Assembly (NCBI GenBank): GCA_009746045.1
Contig: RPFO01001677.1
Location: 227,501 to 250,000 of the forward strand
Direction of reading: 5' to 3'
DNA length: 22,500 nucleotides
Source: Mesostigma viride
Lineage: Eukaryota; Streptophyta; Mesostigmatophyceae; Mesostigmatales; Mesostigmataceae
The notes under the pieces are model-generated. The model was not told the origin of the DNA. It worked only from the letters and a program-made list of their open reading frames with translations, and did not search any database. The position numbers and the translations under genes are program-made. This document shows, one piece after another, positions 17,126 to 22,500 of the stretch (positions are counted from its first letter, which is position 1; the number at the start of each line of letters is the position of its first letter).

Positions 17126-18683
17126 AAAATATAACCGATTTTGGAGCGAAAAAGTGGGTGCGGGAATGATCTGAGGTGGATATGGCGACCTGACAATCGT
17201 GGCCGGCGTTTTCACGTGCGTTTATCATTTCGGGCGCCCAGTAGCAAAAACGAAAGGTCGTTAGTTATGCTTAAAGGCTGTGAAATTTTCTGCGCAAGTT
17301 TTTATATGTAGCGCTGTAGCACAGCGGCACAACACAAATGGGTCGCAGATCGCCTGCTCGCGGAGGGTCGATTTTGGCACAAACATGTTAGTGTATTAGC
17401 AATGGTGGTGCGAATCAAGCCAGGAAATTTTTGTGGACGATTTTGATTATAGTCTGGAGTTTAGAAACGGAGTATTTGACATGGGAGCGCCTGGGCCGTG
17501 ATATTCTTGCCCGATTTCCATTGTCGACCATGTTTTAGGGACGTTCAGGCTGGGCAGCGAGCGCACCTTATAGGTCTTCACTTTCGGTATTTCTTGGACC
17601 TAGAACGCAGCACACGCGTGGTTTATATCATTTTCGAACCGGTTGGCCAGCTTTGGTGCGCTCAGCTCTCGGAAAGCTGACCTCTCTGCGGATTTCAGCG
17701 ACTTTTTTGCAACCATCTGGAATGAGGCGACGTAAGTAGCAGGTACGTGCCGGGGTGCCCTAGATCATGAGTGTAACTGGCAACGCTGTCGTGGTGTTTT
17801 GAGTCAGTAAGCTATGCCTAAAAAGAGGGGACGCTCTCTGTGCACATAACTGTCACACATAGTTGGTTTACGTCATACAATTTTTTACGTCTCTATCTTC
17901 GTCGTCCGCTGCAGCTAAAACACACATGCGTAAGAGCAGTTTTACTCATGTGTTAGTTATAAACCATGGCCCTATGGCCTGCAGTCGTTCAGGGTGTTCT
18001 CAGACAGTATATACAATATGGTTTACGTGTTACATGCACCCTGAATTCGCTCACAAAGCGTTGCATGTTAGCACAACGTTGTTCTGTAACTTGATTTGGC
18101 TGCATTTATGTGTTAGTTGCAATGCAAATGCAATGTTTTTTCATCGCTGGGTGGTGGCCAGCATGTCCGTGATGTCAAAGAAGGTGTGGCATATGCTTAG
18201 AGAAAGTTTACCGCAAGGGGTGGGCCATGTTCAAGCCGGGCAACCTCAGCAACCATGCAACCGTATATTGCATTACCTGCACCATCTGTGACACCGTTAA
18301 GCACGCGTATATATAGAGGCAGCCACAGCAGGGTATGGCCTTGTTATACGCTGCCCCGCCATCCCAAGGCCTCGTAGGGTCCCCTAGCGCTTGTAAGATG
18401 CTCAAGGGACCGTGTGGATAGCACGGTCATGCGTTGACACTAATTGGTCCTATTGGTCCTAAATTCTCATTTTTACCAAATTCGCGGTTTGAGGCCTGTC
18501 ATGGGCCAGGGTCCATTCAGGCACTAAATGTAATTATTTGAACCCAGGTTTTTGTCCAAAATTCAAAAAGTGTGTTATCTGTCAGTGGTAAAAATGCCAG
18601 GGTCAAAATTTGATGTTTGCACATATATTTTTTAATTCAAACTGGTCCTAAAATAAGGACTTTTCTTGGGAACATGGACAACA

Positions 18684-18935
18684 TACATACATACATACAT
18701 ACATACATACATACATACATACATACATACATACATACATACATACATACATACATACATACATACATACATACATACATACATACATACATACATACAT
18801 ACATACATACATACATACATACATACATACATACATACATACATACATACTTACTTACTTACTTACTTAGTTACATACTTACATTATTACTTACATTATT
18901 ACTTACATACTTATACATACTTACAAACTTACTTA
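18684..18935. repeat. (ACAT)n then (TTAC)-type microsatellite, right block
   Basis: About 41 ACAT units (to about 18849) pass into TTAC units mixed with ACATTATT and ATACTTAC, up to 18935. The order is the mirror of the left block, where TTAC comes first and ACAT second. On the plus strand the TTAC side is followed by TTATGGATAAG, not by a LINE 3' UTR, so it is not obviously the tail of another copy. Confidence 0.95.
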
Positions 18936-18939
18936 CTTA

Positions 18940-19490
18940 TGGATAAGAATATGAGCGCAACACGGTGGCGCTGATATGAATATGAATATGGATATGAATA
19001 TGAATATGAATATGAATATGAATATGAATATGAATATGAATATGAATATGAATATGAATATGAATATGAATATGAATATGAATATGAATATGAATATGAA
19101 TATGAATATGAATATGAATATGAATATGAATATGAATATGAATATGAATATGAATATGAATATGAATATGAATATGAATATGAATATGAATATGAATATG
19201 AATATGAATAACAATGGGCGCCGCGGGTGTCAAATTGGGGGGAAACAATTCATCTCCGAGTGCATGGATTCGAACCTGTGCCTCGAAGGGACATATAGTA
19301 GATCTGAAACAGGTTAGTATTGTGCGGCCGGAAGCCTTTTGCCACTGCGCATTAGCTTTGGTTGACCAGCGAGTGATTATCGCTGGTAATATTGTGCGGA
19401 ACCTTAGAAGCTGTGGCAAAAGGTTTCCGCACAATATTAACCTGAGTCACTAACTAGACCCTGTTTTGGGCTCAGTGCAGGCGAAGCCAG
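18940..19490. repeat. Hairpin repeat, copy C, with an expanded (ATGAAT)n core
   Basis: The block GAATATGAGCGCAACACGGTGGCGCTGATATG (cf. copy B) leads into the hexamer array, then GGGCGCCGCGGGTGTCAAAT and GGATTCGAACC (19266-19276, inverted B-box exactly as in copy A). Next come ATTGTGCGGCCGGAAGCCTTTTGCCAC given here as ATTGTGCGG and CCTTTTGCCAC, the small hairpin CCAGCGA/TCGCTGG (19364-19384), and the main hairpin at 19385-19442 (GGTAATATTGTGCGGAACCTT with its complement). The block at 19318-19345 is also an inverted copy of the right arm. This is the fullest example of the repeat and could be a fold-back or tRNA-related short element. LINE copy g lies just beyond it. Confidence 0.7.
18974..19211. 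repeat. (ATGAAT)n hexamer array
   Basis: About 39 units of ATGAAT with a single GGATAT variant at about 18990. In copy B of the same repeat the corresponding place has only two or three units, so this array expanded after the copies separated. Frames inside it (Asn-Met; Ile-Phe and Ile-His on the minus strand) are artefacts of the period. Confidence 0.97.
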
Positions 19491-19512
19491 CGCGGCGGGT
19501 CACTCTAGTGCT

Positions 19513-19526
19513 GAAGTAAGCAAGTT

Positions 19527-19578
<52 letters not shown>

Positions 19579-19681
19579 GGTACTTGCGTGTCATGCGCAT
19601 GGGCATGCCACGGAGCACTATATGCTAAGCTCATTAGAAAAATGAATACACGAAAGTTACAAATATCGTCTGCATCATGCC
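19513..19681 (-). mobile_element. LINE copy g, 3' end only
   Basis: On the plus strand it runs from a GTAA tail of about 15 units (the first few interrupted, AAGTAAGCAAGTTAG) through GGTACTTGCGTGTCATGCGC, ATGGGCATGCCACGGAGCAC, GCTCATTAGAAAAATGAATA, ACGAAAGTTACAAATATCGT and CTGCATCATGCCC. It breaks off at about 19681, where the next sequence (GGCGCCCAACAAAG) is foreign. AACTTTCGTG-type subfamily, like b and e. No clear target-site duplication. Confidence 0.9.
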
Positions 19682-19689
19682 CGGCGCCC

Positions 19690-21229
19690 AACAAAGAGAG
19701 CATACACCATGCTGAACCCAAGGTGGTTCAGCACGAGATTGGGTTAGGACTGACCATGCAGATCTGGTTGTAATTGATTAGGCTGTCCGTCACAGATCAT
19801 ATGTAAGTTAGGGTTAAGTTACATAAACTCTGGCCAGCCATTGTTGGCGGCTGACCATGCAGCAGTACATATGCCAACTTATCCTAATGCCAAGGTGTCT
19901 CGTCGTCCATTCGTGAGCCATTTGGCATTCGCCCACTGCATTCTGTACCCACCTGGCACGGTCAGAGCGGCACTAACTCCCACGACGAGTGGACCGCTGG
20001 AGTTAATGTAAAGGATTTACGTTATAGGTGGATAGAGATTGTTACGCTCTTTCCAACGGCACCTTGAACGCCTCATTTGGTTACGGGACGTAAAAGTTAT
20101 GACGTTCCTAGGCTGTGCCGACAGTACCCGGCGCGCCACTGTGGGCGCGTACGGACACAGGATGTACAAGTGTCACTTTGATAGTCCGCAGGACGTTGAC
20201 AGGACTTGTACAGGACTTGATGGTCAATTGATAGGTAGGCGTGCTGTAGCGCGCCAGGACCTATGAGACAATTGATGCTGAGTAATGTACGGATAGGTCC
20301 ACAGGACTAGCCGTATGGACAATTGATAGATCTGCGCGCCAAAGGCGTGCCAGAGTCTGTGGGATCAATTGATTGACAGTTCAGCTGTGACAGTGCAGCT
20401 GAGTACTTGGACGCGTCCCTAGCAAGTTATATGTGTGACTTGGTAGCACCAGGACGCTAGCTCTTGCGTGTACGTTCTCTTGGCACTGCGACCTTGTCGT
20501 CTGTGCTGCGTGCAGCCTTGGAAGTGACGTGACTTACGTCTGTGTTTCCATCATTCTAATAAAGGCAACATTCCTGCAAGAGCCATGGCGATCTTCGGCA
20601 TTCACTCACAACTCCTGGGAATGGGCTGCTGCCATCTAGCTCCACGTACCCTCCGCAACGATGCTGCCATGATAGTGGACAATATTTCACCGGAGGTGGT
20701 TAAGATGCCTGAGCTTGAGCCTTTTCTCCGGGGGGGTTTGCGACCGGATTCTACGAGATGGCCTCACCCCGCTGTTGTCTTACAGGTTTCAGCTCCCAGT
20801 TACATGAGAATAATTAATTAATAATAATGTGCCGGTACTTAGCCGTTTTGTGTTTCGAGGCGTTTGGGATATTTCGATGCGTTGGGACTCAGCCATTGGA
20901 GGTTCGGCTGAATTTTGGCATGTGTGAGTTACGCCCCAGATTTTGGCTAGCTGTGCAGCGGTCCGGTGCTGAGGTATACATACAGACTGAGATTCTGGAT
21001 ACTGCCGGCGGGCGTGACAAGTGGCCGAATATTGGTGTGCGTCGATTGGTTGGTACTCGGCTGATGTGTCGTAATGGAAATGTCAGAGGTTTGGTTGGTG
21101 CGTACTAGATGCGTTCCGGCCCAGGCTTACGCCGGTGCCTACATAGCGCCGTAGGCTAGCCTAGCCGCCTGACAGACCATGATGATCCAAAAGCCAGCAT
21201 TGTCTTGCGGCGGTCCAACAGTTGTTGCT
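19690..21229. other. Unassigned 1.5 kb, no gene recognised
   Basis: This stretch holds four CAATTGAT motifs (20225-20373) and an AATAAA at 20558 followed after a few bases by GGCAACATTCCTGCAAGAGC, which would suit a polyadenylation region. Two adjacent plus-strand frames follow: 20585-20821 (78 codons, ATG in GAGCCATGG, a good Kozak context) and 20827-21108 (93 codons, ATG). Neither matches a family I know. They could be two parts of a decayed element ORF or chance frames. The layout (repeats, polyA signal, then ATG) would fit an LTR followed by a leader, but no second LTR copy is in the window. Confidence 0.4.
20225..20373. repeat. Four regularly spaced CAATTGAT motifs
   Basis: CAATTGAT occurs at 20225, 20269, 20320 and 20366, with starts 44, 51 and 46 bp apart. 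Around them GATAGGT, GGCGTGC, GCGCGCCA and CAGGAC also recur in varying order, which suggests an old tandem repeat of about 47 bp. The core CAATTG is an E-box-like palindrome. A promoter or LTR enhancer is possible but unproven. Confidence 0.7.
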
Positions 21230-21243
21230 ACTTTGCTGGCCAT

Positions 21244-22032
21244 AAGTAAGTAAGTAAGTAAGTACTTGCGTGTCATGCGCAAAGGCATGCCACGGAGTAC
21301 TATGCTAATCTCATTAGAAAAATAATTACACAAAAGTTTAAACAAATATCGTCTGCATCATCCCCCAACCGTTAAGCACTAGATGGGGATGTAATCCTCA
21401 TCCGAGCTGTCCTCTACTGTAATGGCAGACGAGGAGGTAGTGAAGTGGCTATCCTCAGGACCAATAACCTCCACCTGCGGACTTCTACCCTGGCTAGCAA
21501 CGGGCCGCGGGGCCCGTGGGGAGAAAACAGGAGCATACCCCTCGGGAAGGTGCTTATCGCAGATGGCAGCCCATTTCTCCTTGTCAATCATGCGGGCGCG
21601 GAGTACGGATAGTCCCAGAATTAAGCCCTGCATCTTCAAGCAGTTGTGTCACATAGGTCCGGGTCGCGCCGCGCCGGTGCCCGGCGCGCGCAAGTTTGCC
21701 AGTGGGTTGCGATGGGACAAGGGGACCCTGCCATAGGAGGAGGTGTCTACCTGGTTGGCCCGTCTTAAGCCCCCCGGCAGGGCCCACATCGGTATTCACC
21801 TGGTCTGTGCGGGCAAGATGGCCGGCAAAGAGGAGGCGGCGGTGTCGGATGGTATGGGTGACAAGAGGGAGCTCGCAGTAGAGCTCGGCCCGGGTGCGGC
21901 GTTCTTGGTAGCGGACGCCGAGGATATGACGGAGCATTCGAGTGACGGTGCCGTCAAGCTGCTGGCTCAGCGCCTGGTCCAGGGTCCACGCCTCGCAGCC
22001 ATAAAGGAGGATGCTGAGGACACGGGCCTTGA
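21244..22032 (-). mobile_element. LINE copy h, 789 bp, with 14-bp TSD
   Basis: Minus-strand copy, reading from ORF2 (..KARVLSILLYGCEAW..) through the 3' UTR to a TTAC tail of about five units. The flanks ACTTTGCTGGCCAT at 21230-21243 and 22033-22046 are identical, a 14-bp target-site duplication, so both ends are fixed within a few bases. TTTAAAC subfamily, with a 3' UTR almost identical to copies c, d and f. It is 5'-truncated like all the others. Confidence 0.96.
21379..22030 (-). pseudogene. LINE ORF2 C-terminal region with one frameshift (copy h)
   Basis: The best-preserved version of this region. It reads VLSILLYGCEAWTLDQALSQ, MLRHILGVRYQERRTRAELY, IRHRRLLFAGHLARTDQVN, WQGPLVPSQPTGKLARAGHR and TYVTQLLEDAGL, and then the frame is lost at GGGCTTAATTCTGGGAC, where copy f has GGGCTTCTGGGAC (four extra bases, about 21621-21624). 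In the next frame it goes on LGLSVLRARMIDKEKWAAIC and DKHLPEGYAPVFSPRAPRPV to EDSSDEDYIPI and the stop. The LLYG.EAW and RRLLFAGH motifs are typical of the part of LINE ORF2 after the RT. Without the insertion it would match copy f residue for residue over most of its length. Confidence 0.88.
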
Positions 22033-22154
22033 ACTTTGCTGGCCATGGCCATGCTGGTAAATTAAGCTGGGGGCTTGAGTCGGAGTTTGTGATCTAATTA
22101 CCGTAAATCACCATTTAATAATAATCGAATTCAAGTTTTAACACCCGCCGGTGA

Positions 22155-22457
22155 ATGTATTGGAAGACCGCTGTCCGGGTCATGCTCTACAAGGGCAAGG
22201 GGGCCGTCGCGGATACCGGCAACTGTAGTAACTGCTACGTCTGCCTCCAAAGCTGCGTGCTGAAAGTCTTCGTGCGTCTCCTGCTGAACCGCATGCGTGC
22301 CCTGAGCCTGGATTCCCACCTACTAGGTGAGTCTCACTCCCAGATGGGCTTCCATCTTGGTCGCAATTGTGCTATGGTCACCATGACTGCGCGCCGCCTG
22401 ATCGAGGAAGTGGGCCGCCTGGCCCCCGGCCTCTTACCATGCATGCATGGCTATTAA
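22155..22457 (+). pseudogene. LINE reverse transcriptase N-terminal fragment
   Basis: A 100-codon frame holding the first RT blocks of a non-LTR element: VRVMLYKGKGAVADTGN (compare the common LYKKGD...NYRPI), CVLKVFVRLLLNRM (K.F...L..R), then SQMGFHLGRNCAMVTMTARR (Q.GF..GRS....). The catalytic YADD box lies further on and is absent. NCSNCYVC where NYRGI is usual shows decay. The frame ends in TAA at 22455, next to a second truncated segment of LINE. RT copies element RNA at the nicked target. Whether it is from the same family as copies a-h cannot be shown, because those copies all lack this part. Confidence 0.82.
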
Positions 22458-22470
22458 GTAACCCTTGTAA

Positions 22471-22500
22471 GTAGCCCTTGTCCTCAGCATCCTCCTTTAC
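22471..22500 (+). mobile_element. LINE copy i, start of an ORF2 C-terminal segment cut by the window edge
   Basis: CCTTGTCCTCAGCATCCTCC followed by TTTAC matches the codons for VLSILLY in copies b (7315-7340) and h. It follows the RT fragment on the same strand after about 15 bp of junk, so the two are colinear pieces of ORF2 with everything between them deleted, or two separate insertions. It continues beyond the window. Confidence 0.65.

Larger units (their letters stand above)
16909..18683. mobile_element. 1.77-kb segment with inverted ends inside (ACAT)n, possible DNA transposon
   Basis: Non-repetitive DNA bounded on both sides by (ACAT)n. The left end reads TGTTAAGCCTCCC; the right end, read on the minus strand, starts TGTT and then has TCCC. 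Both are followed by the word GTCCTTA(A/T)TTTAGGAC, perfect and palindromic on the left (16924-16960) and at 18644-18660 on the right. This fits insertion of an element with short imperfect terminal inverted repeats into the microsatellite. No transposase is visible: the longest frames (about 60 and 142 codons, at 17498 and 17863) match no family and the second has no ATG start. It may be a non-autonomous element or simply unique DNA between two arrays. Confidence 0.4.

Noticed and set aside
16520-17196. Tyr-Ile-His-Thr and Met-Tyr-Val-Cys repeat frames
   Set aside because: Four-base repeats give a 12-base, four-residue period without stops in several frames. They lie in microsatellites and continue into unrelated sequence.
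17863-18291. 142-codon plus-strand frame
   Set aside because: It starts without ATG, has an unusual Cys/His/Met-rich composition without spaced motifs, and resembles no family I know; likely chance in AT-richer DNA.
18933-19434. Ile-Phe, Ile-His and Asn-Met repeat frames
   Set aside because: Artefacts of the (ATGAAT)n array, open on both strands.

Overview
The window looks like a repeat-dense, gene-poor piece of a GC-rich eukaryotic nuclear genome. A green alga of the Chlamydomonas/Volvox type is my best guess, from the GC-rich decaying retrotransposons, the long simple repeats and the absence of any bacterial gene organisation. The organism is inference, not shown by the sequence. I recognise no intact host gene, rRNA, tRNA or CRISPR array.

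Layout. (1) Positions 1-6728 are a composite satellite. Long arrays of the hexamer CCCTCG alternate with eight copies of a complex unit of about 560-620 bp. The right part has settled into a dimeric higher-order repeat of 1265 and 1277 bp. (2) Positions 6918-9025 hold three fragments of one LINE family that ends in a (TTAC)n tail, plus a hairpin-bearing, B-box-containing repeat. (3) Positions 9531-11544 carry a decayed LINE ORF1, with a coiled coil and an L1-type C-terminal RNA-binding region, preceded by a 10-bp tandem repeat. (4) Positions 11545-14950 are a broken gag/integrase retroelement. A Gag with two zinc knuckles is followed directly by a zinc-binding integrase, with no room for protease, reverse transcriptase or RNase H; a polypurine tract follows. 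(5) Positions 14951-16720 hold a 102-bp LINE tail fragment and then a LINE nested inside another LINE, both with clear target-site duplications. (6) Positions 16721-18930 are two (ACAT)n blocks around a 1.77-kb segment with a perfect 17-bp palindrome and short inverted ends. (7) Positions 18940-19490 hold an (ATGAAT)n array and a third copy of the hairpin repeat. (8) Positions 19513-22500 hold more LINE 3' ends, a stretch I do not recognise, a 789-bp LINE copy with a 14-bp target-site duplication, and a reverse-transcriptase fragment joined to the start of a further LINE 3' region at the window edge.

The elements relate as follows. At least eight copies of one LINE family lie in 16 kb, on both strands and nearly all 5'-truncated. 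They fall into two 3'-UTR subfamilies, and the nested pair gives their order: the TTTAAAC-type copy landed in the older AACTTNCGTG-type copy. Some LINE tails appear to have grown into the (ACTT)/(ACAT) microsatellites. The long open reading frames in the hexamer and tetramer arrays are products of sequence periodicity, not genes.
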